64,000 nucleotides of DNA from Lachnospiraceae bacterium. GTDB taxonomy: Bacteria > Bacillota > Clostridia > Lachnospirales > Lachnospiraceae. Positions 44,487 through 54,000 of the stretch are shown in pieces; position 1 is the first letter of the stretch, and each line of letters begins with the position of its first letter. The notes under the pieces were generated by a model. The model did no database searches and was not told the origin of the DNA. It saw only the letters and a program-made list of their open reading frames with translations. A program made the position numbers and the translations under genes. The DNA lies in NCBI GenBank assembly GCA_017476665.1, contig JAFUZJ010000012.1:30594-94593 (forward strand). Reading direction: 5' to 3'.

Positions 44487-45341
44487 ATGTCTGATCTATT
44501 GTTTGGGTTGGCAGCGCTGGGACTTGGACATCTGCAGGATGTAGATATTTTTGAGGAACTGACCAAAAAGGAGAAGGCGGCGGAAGCGGGGCCGGTTATC
44601 CTGGAAGAAAAGGATATGATCTTCGACAAGAAGACGGTCTGTCCTGTCTGTGACACGGAATTCATGACCAAGAGTCTGAAGGCCGGAAAGACCAGGTTTC
44701 TTGGAAACGATAAGGATCTGCGCCCCATGTATGAGGGAATTGACGCCCAGAAGTACGATGTGGTGCTGTGCCCGCATTGCGGGTATGCAGCGTTGGGAAG
44801 ATATTTTCCGCATGTTACTACCAAACAGGCGAAACTGATCAAAGAAAACATCAGCAAAAAGGTACGGCTTCACACCTATTCGGGTGATACGTACAGTTAC
44901 GAGGAAGCGCTGGAACGCTATCAGCTGGCGTTGGCCAATGCGCTTGTAAAACAGGCAAGAACCAGCGAGAAGGCATATATCTGCCTGAAAAATGCATGGT
45001 TATTGCGCGGGTATCTTCAATTCCTCTCCCAGGAGAAAAAACTTCCGGAAAATCAGCTGGAGCCTGTCAGGGAGCTTGAGAAAGCGAATCTGAAGAACGC
45101 CTACAAAGGTCTCTCGGAAGCAGTCCAATCGGAGAGTTACCCCATCTGCGGTATGGACGAGGGAACATTGGATTACCTTTTGGCGGCGGTGGCAATGGAA
45201 TTGGGGGATTATGACGGGGCTGGGAAGATCGTGGCAAATATTCTGATTGCACCCAACATGAATCCTCGGATCAAGGATAAAGCACGGGATCTGAAGGATG
45301 AGATCGTGCAGAAAAAGAAGGAAGCGAAAAAGGCAGAGTAG
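44487..45341 (+). CDS. DUF2225 protein with zinc-binding cysteines
   Basis: 284 residues. Two CxxC pairs: CPVCDTEFMTKSLKAGKTRF and LCPHCGYAALGRYFPHVT, typical of DUF2225, a Firmicutes family of unknown function. The C-terminal half is helical and TPR-like (YEEALERYQLALANALVKQA). It starts 6 bases after the glnS stop and ends 13 bases before the MocR gene, so the three may be co-transcribed. Confidence 0.88.
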   Translation: MSDLLFGLAALGLGHLQDVDIFEELTKKEKAAEAGPVILEEKDMIFDKKTVCPVCDTEFMTKSLKAGKTRFLGNDKDLRPMYEGIDAQKYDVVLCPHCGYAALGRYFPHVTTKQAKLIKENISKKVRLHTYSGDTYSYEEALERYQLALANALVKQARTSEKAYICLKNAWLLRGYLQFLSQEKKLPENQLEPVRELEKANLKNAYKGLSEAVQSESYPICGMDEGTLDYLLAAVAMELGDYDGAGKIVANILIAPNMNPRIKDKARDLKDEIVQKKKEAKKAE

Positions 45342-45354
45342 GTGGTGGCAGGTC

Positions 45355-46788
45355 ATGTATGATATGACGATCACACTGAAACTGGATAGTGAGAAATGTC
45401 TGTATGAACAGATCTATGAGCATATCAGACAGGAGATATGGGAGGGGAAGCTGCTCACCGGAGAGCGGCTTCCCTCCACGCGTTCTCTGGCAGAGTATCT
45501 TCAGGTGGCGCGCAGTACGGTGGACTATGCCTATGCGCAGCTGCAGAGTGAGGGATATATCGAGGCCAGACCCTATAAGGGATATTTTGTGTGTCCGATG
45601 GAAGAACTGCTCCATCTGGAGCAGGAAAAAAGAGGAAAGACAACGGCGGAATATCCTGTGCAGACGCAGAGTGAGACGAAAGATTCCACCCCTCGGATGG
45701 CGCAGTGTATCTATGATTTTTCCCCCCATGGGATTGACATGTCTGCGTTTCCGTTCAGCGTCTGGAAGAGGATTACCAAGAATGTGCTCAGCGACGGCAG
45801 CAATGAGCTGTTTACCAAGGGGGAAGCCCAGGGGGATTCTGAGCTTCGCCGGACGATCAGCCGTTATCTGCATTCCTCCAGAGGGGTAAACTGCAGACCG
45901 GAGCAGATCATCATCGGCGCAGGGAACGATTATCTCCTGATGCTGTTGGAGAAGATTCTTGGGAGACATGTAGGTACAGCCATGGAAAATCCGACCTACA
46001 TGCGGACCTACAGGATCTTTCAGTCGTTTGCCTATCCGGTGACCATTGTGCCGTCGGACGACAGCGGAATGCAGGTGACAGCACTGGAAAAGACAACTGC
46101 AAAGGTGGCTTATGTGATGCCATCCCACCAGTATCCGCTGGGAACCGTGATGCCCATCGGACGGCGCAGAGAACTGTTGAAATGGGCGGATGAGGAAGCG
46201 GATCGCTATCTGATCGAAGATGACTACGACAGTGAGTTCCGATATCGCGGCAAGCCAATTCCGTCGCTGCAGTCCATTGATGCGTACGGAAAGGTGATCT
46301 ATATCGGGACATTTTCCAAGGCCATTGCGCCGGCCATCCGTGTCAGCTACATGGTGCTGCCGGAAAAACTGCTGGAGCGCTACAGGAAGGACTGCTATTT
46401 CTATTCCTGCACGGTTTCCCGTATTGATCAGCGGATCCTGAATGAATTCATCCGCGACGGATATTTTGAGAGACATCTGAATAAAATGCGGAAGATTTAC
46501 CGGGCGAAGCATGATCTGCTCCTGGAGGAGCTGGCTCCCTTTGAGAAAAAGTTTTCCATTACCGGAGAGAACGGCGGATTACATATTTTACTGCATGCTC
46601 GGAATGAAAAGACCGAGCGGGAACTGATCGATCAGGCAGCAGCCAGAAATGTGCGGGTGTACGGAATTTCAGACAGCTGTATTGAAGAGACGTCAGACTA
46701 TAGAGGAACAGTATTGCTCGGATTCGGTGCGATGAAGGATGCGGAGATCAAAGAGGGAATTCAGAGATTAAAAGAAGCGTGGCTGTAA
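45355..46788 (+). CDS. MocR/PdxR-type transcriptional regulator (GntR HTH fused to aminotransferase domain)
   Basis: 477 residues. Residues 1-75 are a GntR winged helix (LLTGERLPSTRSLAEYLQVA then RSTVDYAYAQLQSEGYIEAR). After a linker, residues about 110-477 are a fold-type I aminotransferase-like domain with AGNDYLLMLLEKILG, DDYDSEFRYRGKPIPSLQ and the PLP lysine in FSKAIAPAIRVSYM. Such proteins sense PLP or amino acids and often control vitamin B6 or GABA/taurine genes. No pyridoxal synthase gene is adjacent, so its target is unknown. Confidence 0.92.
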   Translation: MYDMTITLKLDSEKCLYEQIYEHIRQEIWEGKLLTGERLPSTRSLAEYLQVARSTVDYAYAQLQSEGYIEARPYKGYFVCPMEELLHLEQEKRGKTTAEYPVQTQSETKDSTPRMAQCIYDFSPHGIDMSAFPFSVWKRITKNVLSDGSNELFTKGEAQGDSELRRTISRYLHSSRGVNCRPEQIIIGAGNDYLLMLLEKILGRHVGTAMENPTYMRTYRIFQSFAYPVTIVPSDDSGMQVTALEKTTAKVAYVMPSHQYPLGTVMPIGRRRELLKWADEEADRYLIEDDYDSEFRYRGKPIPSLQSIDAYGKVIYIGTFSKAIAPAIRVSYMVLPEKLLERYRKDCYFYSCTVSRIDQRILNEFIRDGYFERHLNKMRKIYRAKHDLLLEELAPFEKKFSITGENGGLHILLHARNEKTERELIDQAAARNVRVYGISDSCIEETSDYRGTVLLGFGAMKDAEIKEGIQRLKEAWL

Positions 46789-46803
46789 TACCACGCTTCT
46801 TTA
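46773..46803. terminator. Bidirectional Rho-independent terminator
   Basis: AGAAGCGTGG (46773-46782) and CCACGCTTCT (46791-46800) form a perfect 10-bp stem that overlaps the MocR stop. T-rich sequence follows and A-rich sequence precedes, so it can serve this gene and the convergent small membrane gene. Confidence 0.8.
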
Positions 46804-46807
46804 TATT

Positions 46808-47218
46808 CTATTCTTCGTCCGCTTTTTCCCCATCCTCTTCTTCGTCATCATCGAAGAACTCTTCAGAGGATTCAATCGCTTCCTCAGCCGTATCTTTCAC
46901 ATCGGCAACTGTCTCTGCCAGAGGGGTGAAAGCCTCGGCAACGGTAGCTTTTGCCTTGGACGCAACCTCTGCAGCCTTGCTGACAGCTTCCGCAGCAACC
47001 TCTTTCACCGTGTCAAGCGGGCTGGTCTCATGATTCAAAGGGACATAAGTACGGGAAAGATCTTCCTCATCATCGAAATCATCACTGAAATCATCAAAAT
47101 CTTCGTCGTCAAATGCGGACAGCTCCTCGTCCTTTTTCCGCATATAGTAATAAACAGCAGCTCCTGCAGCACTTGCCGCAGCGGTTAACAATAATAATTT
47201 ACCAAATTTCTTTGCCAT
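46808..47218 (-). CDS. Small membrane-anchored acidic protein (YtxH-like)
   Basis: 136 residues. An N-terminal helix (KFGKLLLLTAAASAAGAAVY) is followed by a YYMRKKDEE boundary. A long, very acidic, probably disordered stretch (FDDEDFDDFSDDFDDEED) comes next, then an Ala/Glu/Lys-rich amphipathic region with VKEVAAEAVSKAAEVASKAK, and a polyacidic tail. This composition recalls YtxH/general-stress small proteins. Function unknown. The ATG follows GGAAAGGAG. Confidence 0.75.
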   Translation of the reverse strand: MAKKFGKLLLLTAAASAAGAAVYYYMRKKDEELSAFDDEDFDDFSDDFDDEEDLSRTYVPLNHETSPLDTVKEVAAEAVSKAAEVASKAKATVAEAFTPLAETVADVKDTAEEAIESSEEFFDDDEEEDGEKADEE

Positions 47219-47419
47219 GTGTGACTCCTTTCCGATGGATATCAATTTCGTACTTCTATCTTAATACTATTTTGCAAAATTGAAAAGAGAATATGTGAAA
47301 TTTTCCGCCGAAATTTCGAAAAAATTTATAAACTTGCGTGGAAGGGCAGAGTATGGTAAACTGAAACCACTCAAAGGGAACAAAATGATATTACATGGGC
47401 GGAAACGGAGTACAGAAGA

Positions 47420-48031
47420 GTGAACGACAAATTTTTTGACCTGAAAAAAGAAAAACAAGACAGAATGATCAATGCGGCTCTGCATGTGTTTGCCATGCAG
47501 GGATATCTCCATGCCAGCACGGATCAGATCGTGAAGGAAGCCGGCATCAGCAAGGGATTGTTGTTTCACTATTTTGAGACCAAGCTGGGCGTGTACACGT
47601 TTGTGTACGAATACAGTGCCCGTTATATGATACTGGAGCTGGGGAGCGTATCCACCGTGGAGCACGACCTGTTTGAAGTGCTCCGGCAGATTGAACAGGC
47701 GCACACCCGCGCCATGCGGGAGTATCCGTATATGCAGCAGTTTTTGAACCGCGCGATGACGGAGAATGTGAGCGAGGCGCTGCTGGCCGCGGAGGGGATG
47801 CGCACACAGTTGGAGCAGACCTACGAGAGGATTTATCAGAGGGTGGATTTCAACAGGCTGCCTACAGGCGTGGATGGGAAAAAGGTGCTGAATATGATGA
47901 AGCTGACAGCGGAAGGCCTGATGTCGGAGCGCATTTACGACGCATCGTTCCAGCCGGATCAGCTCTATCAGGAGATCTGTAGTTATATAGAACTGATGAA
48001 GAAAATTGTGGGAGATGCGCCTAAACAATGA
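47420..48031 (+). CDS. TetR-family transcriptional regulator
   Basis: 203 residues. The N-terminal HTH is clear: INAALHVFAMQGYLHASTDQ then IVKEAGISKGLLFHYFETKL. The C-terminal ligand domain is helical and of unknown specificity. Translation starts at GTG with only a weak site upstream (ACGGAG). It is convergent with the DUF6062-like gene; no obvious target efflux gene is adjacent. Confidence 0.9.
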   Translation: MNDKFFDLKKEKQDRMINAALHVFAMQGYLHASTDQIVKEAGISKGLLFHYFETKLGVYTFVYEYSARYMILELGSVSTVEHDLFEVLRQIEQAHTRAMREYPYMQQFLNRAMTENVSEALLAAEGMRTQLEQTYERIYQRVDFNRLPTGVDGKKVLNMMKLTAEGLMSERIYDASFQPDQLYQEICSYIELMKKIVGDAPKQ

Positions 48032-48042
48032 TTGGATTAAAA

Positions 48043-48072
48043 AAGCCGCCTGGATGGCGGCTTATTTTTTCA
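48043..48072. terminator. Bidirectional Rho-independent terminator
   Basis: AAGCCGCC (48043-48050) pairs with GGCGGCTT (48056-48063) around TGGAT, flanked by six A on the left and a T run on the right. It ends both the TetR gene and the convergent DUF6062-like gene. Confidence 0.85.
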
Positions 48073-48823
48073 TTTTGTATTCCGGGTCGGCGGGATAACC
48101 GCCTTTTAATTTCTGCATACCGCGCTGGATCGCGTCCTTGGAATTCTTCCAGTCGGCGTCCTTATTCCGGTAGTCGAATTTCTCCACCATCCAGGCCACA
48201 TCTTCCGCTAGGCGCTCCATGTTCTGCTCCATCAGTTCAAACACCATGGGGAAAAAGGTCTCTTTCTCCTTGTCGGACAGCTTCGTGTCAGCGGCGCTGC
48301 ACAGATCACCGAAATGAGACAGACAGAAGCCTTTGCTGTTCTTGATCTTATCGCGGAATACCTCATCGTTTTTATAAAGATAGAAGAACGTGTCCAGATA
48401 GCGGGCGTAGGTGTCCTTGTACTGGTTGCAGACATAGCAGGAAGACTCCTTCTCCTGCACCCATGCAGCAATGGCGTTGCATTCGGACGGGCTCTTCATA
48501 AGCTTGGACTTCAGGGAAGTCTTGCCGGGCTTAAACGAGTTGAACTGTGCCTGCATTTCGCCGATCATGCGGCGGTAATGGGTCTTCAGGATCCAGGCGT
48601 TGCCCAGCGTATTGCCGTAGTCAAACATCTTTTTGAAATGGGCGCGGCAGAAGCCGGCCTTGTCTGTCATCTCGCGGATGTCCGCCTCCATGTAGGAAGA
48701 ACCGCTGCCGAGGACAAAATCCAGAAGATCCTGCTCGATGGAGCGCTCGATAAAGCAGAAAGGGCACTCGTCCTGGGCGTTCACGGCGTCGTTCAGAGGG
48801 ATGGTGTAGAGTTGTTCTTTCAT
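48062..48823 (-). CDS. DUF6062-like cysteine-rich protein
   Basis: 253 residues, soluble. Regularly spaced Cys/His clusters: CPFCFIER near the start, GFCRAHFKKM, SSCYVCNQYK and GFCLSHFGDL. Two CxxC and two Cx2-3H units could hold metal ions. This matches a Lachnospiraceae family annotated DUF6062; function unknown. The ATG follows CAGGAGAACG; the 43-codon upstream extension of the frame runs through the palindromic repeat and is not coding. Confidence 0.8.
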   Translation of the reverse strand: MKEQLYTIPLNDAVNAQDECPFCFIERSIEQDLLDFVLGSGSSYMEADIREMTDKAGFCRAHFKKMFDYGNTLGNAWILKTHYRRMIGEMQAQFNSFKPGKTSLKSKLMKSPSECNAIAAWVQEKESSCYVCNQYKDTYARYLDTFFYLYKNDEVFRDKIKNSKGFCLSHFGDLCSAADTKLSDKEKETFFPMVFELMEQNMERLAEDVAWMVEKFDYRNKDADWKNSKDAIQRGMQKLKGGYPADPEYKMKK

Positions 48824-48877
48824 GGTCGTTCTCCTGTGTAATATCAATAGACTATAGCAAGGTGCTTGTATATCATA

Positions 48878-48942
48878 TATGTTCCACCACAGGCACGCTT
48901 GCGCTACATGAAAAGCGTAAGCGTGCCTGTTCATGGAACATA
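48878..48942. repeat. 65-base long inverted repeat
   Basis: Outer arms TATGTTCCA and TGGAACATA enclose a second stem, AGGCACGCTTGCGCT with AGCGTAAGCGTGCCT, around the loop ACATGAAA. As RNA it would form a hairpin of over 20 bp; neither side has a T run, so it is not a simple terminator. It may be a dispersed palindromic element. Only one copy is in the window. Confidence 0.75.
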
Positions 48943-49094
48943 GAGGATGCACAATTCGAATGCAGATATATATATTTTACAGGATAACGGTGAAATAATC
49001 AACTTGATAAAAATGAAAGAGATTGGGGTAGAAATATTGGACTTATTTTGTGATATCGTGAAATGGAGCACAGATATAAGAGGGGAGCAGGAGG

Positions 49095-49586
49095 ATGGAT
49101 ATGATAGCAGAGTGGAGGAATTTATCTGACGGATTCAGGGGAGCGGGCCCGGTCATTGTGGCTGGGATTGTGGTCTGTCTGTTTCTGATCATTTGGTATG
49201 TTGCGCGAAAGAAGAGAAGAATGGCTGGAGATATCTGGACAGCCATCGATGAAATGGAGGGGCATGAGTTTGAGCACTGGTGCGCGGAGCTCCTGCGGCA
49301 TAACGGTTTTCGGGATGTGGAGGTGACCAAGGGAAGCCACGACCAGGGGGTGGATATTCTGGCAAACAAGGATGACATCAAATATGCCATACAATGTAAG
49401 TGTTATGCTTCCAAGCTGGGCAATACGCCGGTGCAGGAGGTATTTACCGGCAAGACCATCTATCATTGTCATGTGGGGGCGGTGATGACGAACAGCTACT
49501 TCACGGAGAGCGCCAGGAAAGCCGCGGAGGCGACGGGGGTGCTGCTTTGGGACAGAGATAAGCTGGAACGGATGTTGGAGGAATGA
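49095..49586 (+). CDS. Membrane-anchored Mrr-like restriction endonuclease-fold protein
   Basis: 163 residues. One N-terminal helix (PVIVAGIVVCLFLIIWYVA, residues about 18-37), a basic stop-transfer (RKKRR), then an Mrr/PD-(D/E)XK domain. It has EGHEFEHWCAELLRHNGF, the catalytic DQGVDILANKDD and YAIQCKCYAS, so the D...QxK core is complete, and VGAVMTNSYFTESA follows. Mrr-type nucleases cut modified DNA, but membrane-anchored small versions are uncharacterised. The start follows GGGAGCAGGAGG. It is 26 bases ahead of the sbcDC promoter region, which may be coincidence. Confidence 0.85.
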   Translation: MDMIAEWRNLSDGFRGAGPVIVAGIVVCLFLIIWYVARKKRRMAGDIWTAIDEMEGHEFEHWCAELLRHNGFRDVEVTKGSHDQGVDILANKDDIKYAIQCKCYASKLGNTPVQEVFTGKTIYHCHVGAVMTNSYFTESARKAAEATGVLLWDRDKLERMLEE

Positions 49587-49603
49587 ACGAATGAACGGAG
49601 GGT

Positions 49604-49631
49604 TTGACGGAAGCAGAGAATCGGTTATAAT
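49604..49631 (+). promoter_or_regulatory. Sigma-A promoter upstream of the small gene and sbcDC
   Basis: TTGACG at 49604-49609 and TATAAT at 49626-49631 with a 16-base spacer. It would drive the 63-residue gene and sbcD-sbcC as one transcript. Confidence 0.65.
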
Positions 49632-49678
49632 TTAGGATAAGGATAGCGCACGCAGCTGTGCAGAAGGGAGCGAAAACG

Positions 49679-49870
49679 ATGGATCTTACAGTGAGATATT
49701 ATGCGGTGGCAAGGATAGACGGGGATTACGCGTATCTGATGGAGCAGACGGAGGACGGCATGGCGGTGGAAGCTGCGGAAGAAAAGTGCGTGGCGAGAGC
49801 ATTGCTGCCGGCGGAGATCGCGGAGGGCAGCAGGGTAAAGTATGAGATGCTGTCATACGAGACGGTATAG
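49679..49870 (+). CDS. Small acidic protein of unknown function
   Basis: 63 residues: MDLTVRYYAVARIDGDYAYL then MEQTEDGMAVEAAEEKCVAR and a beta-like ending. Charged ends, no membrane segment and no cysteines beyond one. The pattern (R-I-D-G-x-Y-A, later L-P-A-E-I-x-E-G) recalls DUF3006-like small beta proteins, which is tentative. The start is preceded by GAAGGGAG at a proper distance. It lies 42 bases ahead of sbcD and probably shares its transcript. Confidence 0.65.
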   Translation: MDLTVRYYAVARIDGDYAYLMEQTEDGMAVEAAEEKCVARALLPAEIAEGSRVKYEMLSYETV

Positions 49871-49912
49871 GAAAGCATAGGTTGGCGGACGGTGCCAGAA
49901 AGGGGAGACAGC

Positions 49913-51079
49913 ATGAAACTATTGCATCTGGGGGACCTGCATATCGGGAGATCATTGGGAGATTTTGACCTGTATGAGGATCAGGCTTATATACTGGAGC
50001 AGATCTTAAACATGATCCGTGAGAGAAAAGTGGATGCGGTGCTGATTGCAGGCGATGTCTATGATAAGTCGGTGCCCAGCGAGAAAGCTGTGGAGTTGTT
50101 GGACGACTTTATCAGGAAGCTGGCAGAGCAGCATACACATACCTATCTGATCAGTGGGAATCATGATTCGGACGAGCGGCTGAATTTTGGAAGCAGTCTG
50201 TTTGAAGCAGGCGGTATCCACATTGCATCGAAGTTTGACGGACGGATGAAGGAGTACATACTGACGGACGAATTCGGAGAGGTGCATTTTTATCTGCTGC
50301 CGTTTGTCAAGGCATCGCAGGTACGGCATTTTTATCCGGAGGCGGAGATCGCGTCCTACGACGATGCGGTGCGGACGGTCATCGCCAATTCTGATCTGGA
50401 CAGGACCAAGCGCAATGTGCTGGTGGCGCATCAGTTTGTGGCGGGCGGAAGGGATCCGGAACTGGCTGGCTCAGAGGGCGTGGCTACACAGGCGGTGGGG
50501 CTGGTGGAGCGGATCAGCTCCGGCAGTATGCAGGACTTTGACTATGTGGCGCTGGGACATATCCACGCGCCGCAGCGGGTGGGCAGCGACCATATCCGGT
50601 ATGCGGGATCGCCGTTAAAGTATTCGCTCTCAGAGGTGAATAATCATAAGTCGGTTCCTTTGATCACGCTGGGGGAAAAGCAGGGAGACGGATATGCGCC
50701 CGAGATCGAACTGATCCCGCTGAAACCCATGCGGGATGTGCGACATATCAAAGGGACCATGAAGCAGCTGCTGGCAAAGGAAAATGTCAGTGATACGAAT
50801 GATTTTATTTATGTGACCCTGACGGACGAGGAGATTGTGAACGACGCCATGGGAATCTTCCAGCAGACCTATCCGAACACCGTGAAGATCGATTACCGGA
50901 ATTCTCATACGCAGGCGCTGGAGCAGATGGAAGTGGCCGATTTCACGGAGCATCAGTCCTTCGACGAACTGATCGGAGAGTTCTACCGGATGGCGTACGG
51001 CTGTGAGATGGGGGAGGAAGAAAGAGAAATGATGCGCCTTGTGGCAAGAGAGGCAGGTGTGACATATGAAGCCGATTAA
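49913..51079 (+). CDS. sbcD: Exonuclease SbcCD, subunit D (Mre11-like nuclease)
   Basis: 388 residues with the calcineurin-like phosphoesterase motifs: LGDLHIGRSLG, GDVYDKSVPS, SGNHDS, VAHQFV and GHIHAP. With SbcC it opens DNA hairpins and trims blocked double-strand ends. Start chosen at the ATG following AAGGGGAGA. It overlaps sbcC by 14 bases, indicating coupled translation. Confidence 0.95.
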   Translation: MKLLHLGDLHIGRSLGDFDLYEDQAYILEQILNMIRERKVDAVLIAGDVYDKSVPSEKAVELLDDFIRKLAEQHTHTYLISGNHDSDERLNFGSSLFEAGGIHIASKFDGRMKEYILTDEFGEVHFYLLPFVKASQVRHFYPEAEIASYDDAVRTVIANSDLDRTKRNVLVAHQFVAGGRDPELAGSEGVATQAVGLVERISSGSMQDFDYVALGHIHAPQRVGSDHIRYAGSPLKYSLSEVNNHKSVPLITLGEKQGDGYAPEIELIPLKPMRDVRHIKGTMKQLLAKENVSDTNDFIYVTLTDEEIVNDAMGIFQQTYPNTVKIDYRNSHTQALEQMEVADFTEHQSFDELIGEFYRMAYGCEMGEEEREMMRLVAREAGVTYEAD

Positions 51080-54000
51080 ACTGATCATCAGCGCTTTTGG
51101 TCCCTATGCGGATAAAGTGGAAATAGGTTTTGAACAGTTTGAAGAGAGGGGGCTGTTCCTGATCGCCGGCGATACCGGCGCGGGCAAGACCACGATCTTT
51201 GACGCCATCTGCTATGCACTGTACGGCAAGACTAGTGGGCAGTACCGCGATGAAAACAAGATGCGCAGCGACTATGCCAAGGCGGATACGGAGAGCTTTG
51301 TGGAATTCTATTTTACGCACCAGGAAAGGTCCTATCATGTGCGTCGGACGCCGTCCTATGAGCGCCCCAAGAAGCGCGGCGAGGGTTTTATCACCCAAAA
51401 GGAGGAGGCGGTCTTCTGCGAGGAAGGGCAGATGCCTGTGGAGGGACTCTCCCAGGTGGACAAGCAGATAAAGGATCTGCTGGGGATTGACAGGAACCAG
51501 TTCAAACAGATCGCCATGATCTCTCAGGGGGAATTCTGGGAGCTCCTGAACGCAAAGACAGAGAAGCGCACAGAGATCCTGCGCACGATCTTTCTAACGG
51601 ATGGGTACCAGAAAATAGGGTTCAAATTGAAGGACCGCATGAATGACGCTACCGCCAGGCGGACAGCGGCGGCGCAGAGCATTGTCCAGTATTTTAACGA
51701 AGTGACGGCAGAGGAGAACAGCGAGGAGGCGCAGGCTCTTCAGGAGCTGCAGGAGAAGGCAGTGCAGAGCAAGAGCGCATGGAATGTGGAGGCGTTCCTG
51801 GAGTGTATTGACCGGATCGAAGCCACAGACAAAGTGCGTCATGGGGAAGCACAGGCGGAGCGGGAAAAAGCAGATGGGTTGCTGAACCAATACAAGGCAA
51901 AGCAGGCCACGGCGGAGAGCCAGAATGCGGCGCTGGCGCGTCTGGCGAAACTTCGGGCAGAGGAGCAGGCGCTTGCCGGACAGCGGGAAGCCATGCAGCG
52001 CAAAAGAGACGAACTGGCCAGACAGCGGATCGCAACCAGACAGGTGAATCCGGCCTATGAAGCCCATGCCGGGAAGCAGAAAGAATGCGCGGATGTGGCG
52101 GCACAGATCGCGGAGAAGGAAGCGCAGCTGACTGCGGCAAAGGCTTCCGCCAAAGAGGCGCAGGACAGATGTACCGCGGCGGAGGCCGAGCGTGAAAACG
52201 CAGAAGCGTACAGGCGGCAGGCCGAGAAAATCGAGGGGGAGAGAGATAAATACACCAGGCGGGATGCGCTCCGGCTTGAGGTTCAGACCCTGACCGAACA
52301 ACAGCATTCGCTGGCGCAGCAGGAGCAGAAGATCGCGGACCAAGAGCAGGCGTTAAAGGAAAGGACGGAAAGCCTGAAGAAAACCACCGGGGAATTACAG
52401 ACCAGACCGGAAGAATTGATCACGGTACAGACGGAATTAAAGCAACTCCTAGAGCTGGAAGGGAAGATTTTAGAGCTGTCAGGCAGGAAGATCCCGGATT
52501 GGCGCAAGAGGAAAGAATCTCTGCAAAGCAAGCAGCAGGAACTGGTCAAGGCCATGGAGGCGTTTGATCAGGCTTCCGCCCGCAGAGCCAAGGCGGAGCG
52601 CATTCTGGAATGCAGCCGCGCAGGGCTTCTGGCACTGCATCTGAAAGAAGGGGAGCCATGTCCGGTGTGCGGTTCCGAGCGGCATCCGAAGCTGGCGGTC
52701 TTGCCGGAGCATGCAGTCACTGAGGAGGAGTATCAGGCGATCGCGGAGGAGGCGGCACAGAGCGATTCTGCTAAAAATGCAGTGCTGATGACCGTGGAGG
52801 CCGAGAAAGCTGCACTAGCGGAAGTGGAGTCCGGACTTCGCGTGGATATAGCGGATTGTCTGGAGAGTGACACGGCACAGAAAGCAGGAGTGGCAAAAGA
52901 GGAAGCTTCTGCAATCGCAGTGGAGGATCTGGCGCTTGCGCTGGAGCGGGCAGCAGGATGTGTCCGCGACGCAAAGAGAGCATGTACGAAGCGGGAAATG
53001 AGAATCTCGCAGGACTGCGAGATTTTAAAGAAAGCACAGAAAGAACTGGATCAGGCACAGGGACAGGACAGCGATGCGTTGGCAACGGAGAAGACGGCAG
53101 TTTCCAACGCGGTCCAGAACAATGCCACAGAACTCTCCGGCAAAAAGGCGGCACTGGACACCTATGAGAACCTGAGTTATGCAGATTGGCAGACCGCTGA
53201 GCAGGCGCAGGAGCAGGCGAAGCAGGAGGCTAAGAAGATCCTGGATTCCATCGAGCGCGCCGGACAGGAGAAGATTGCCGCCGACCAAAAGGTGGCAGGA
53301 CTGACGTCGGCAATCGCCACCCAGAAAGAGCAGCAGGAGCAGGTGAAGCAGGAGGAGCGGAACCTGGAGACCGCATTGGCGGAAGCATTGAAACAACACG
53401 GATTTGCTTCCGGAGAGAAGATGCGGCAGTTCGTTCTCTCCGAGGAGGAGATCCATGCCCGGGAGGAAGAAATCCGCGCATATGAGGAGCGTGTCAAACT
53501 GAATGCATCTCATCTGGAACAGGCTGAAAAGGATGCGGAGGGCAAGACGGAGATCGACATCGCAGCATTGCAGGAGCAGACAGATCGGCAGACAGTCGTG
53601 GTGAATACGCTGCGTGCTGCGGAGAACAGGATTGCTTACCGCATGGAGGAGAACCGCAAGAAATACGAAGCCATCAAATGCAGACAGAGCAACCTGGAGA
53701 CTGCCCGCAAGGAAGCGGATGTCAGCACCAGGCTGTACAGACTGGTCACCGGACAGACCGGAAGCGGCAAGATTACATTGGAGCAGTATATCCAGGCAGC
53801 GGGCTTCGACGGCATCATTCATGCCGCCAACCGCAGACTATACCCTATGAGCGACGGCCAATATGAACTGTACCGCAAAGATAGTTCCCAAGGAGGCTCC
53901 CTGGGAAAACAGACCAACACCTTCCTGGATCTGGAGGTGCAGGACAACTACACCGGACACCGCAGACCAGTGGGCAATCTCTCCGGTGGCGAGAGCTTCA

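Noticed and set aside
48947-49129. 60-codon frame before the Mrr-like gene
   Set aside because: It overlaps the strongly supported start of that gene, has no good ribosome binding site and shows no domain; left out as probably non-coding.
51594-53822. Several long antisense frames inside sbcC
   Set aside because: Leucine-rich shadows of the Glu/Gln/Ala-rich coiled coils; no start signals and no family resemblance.
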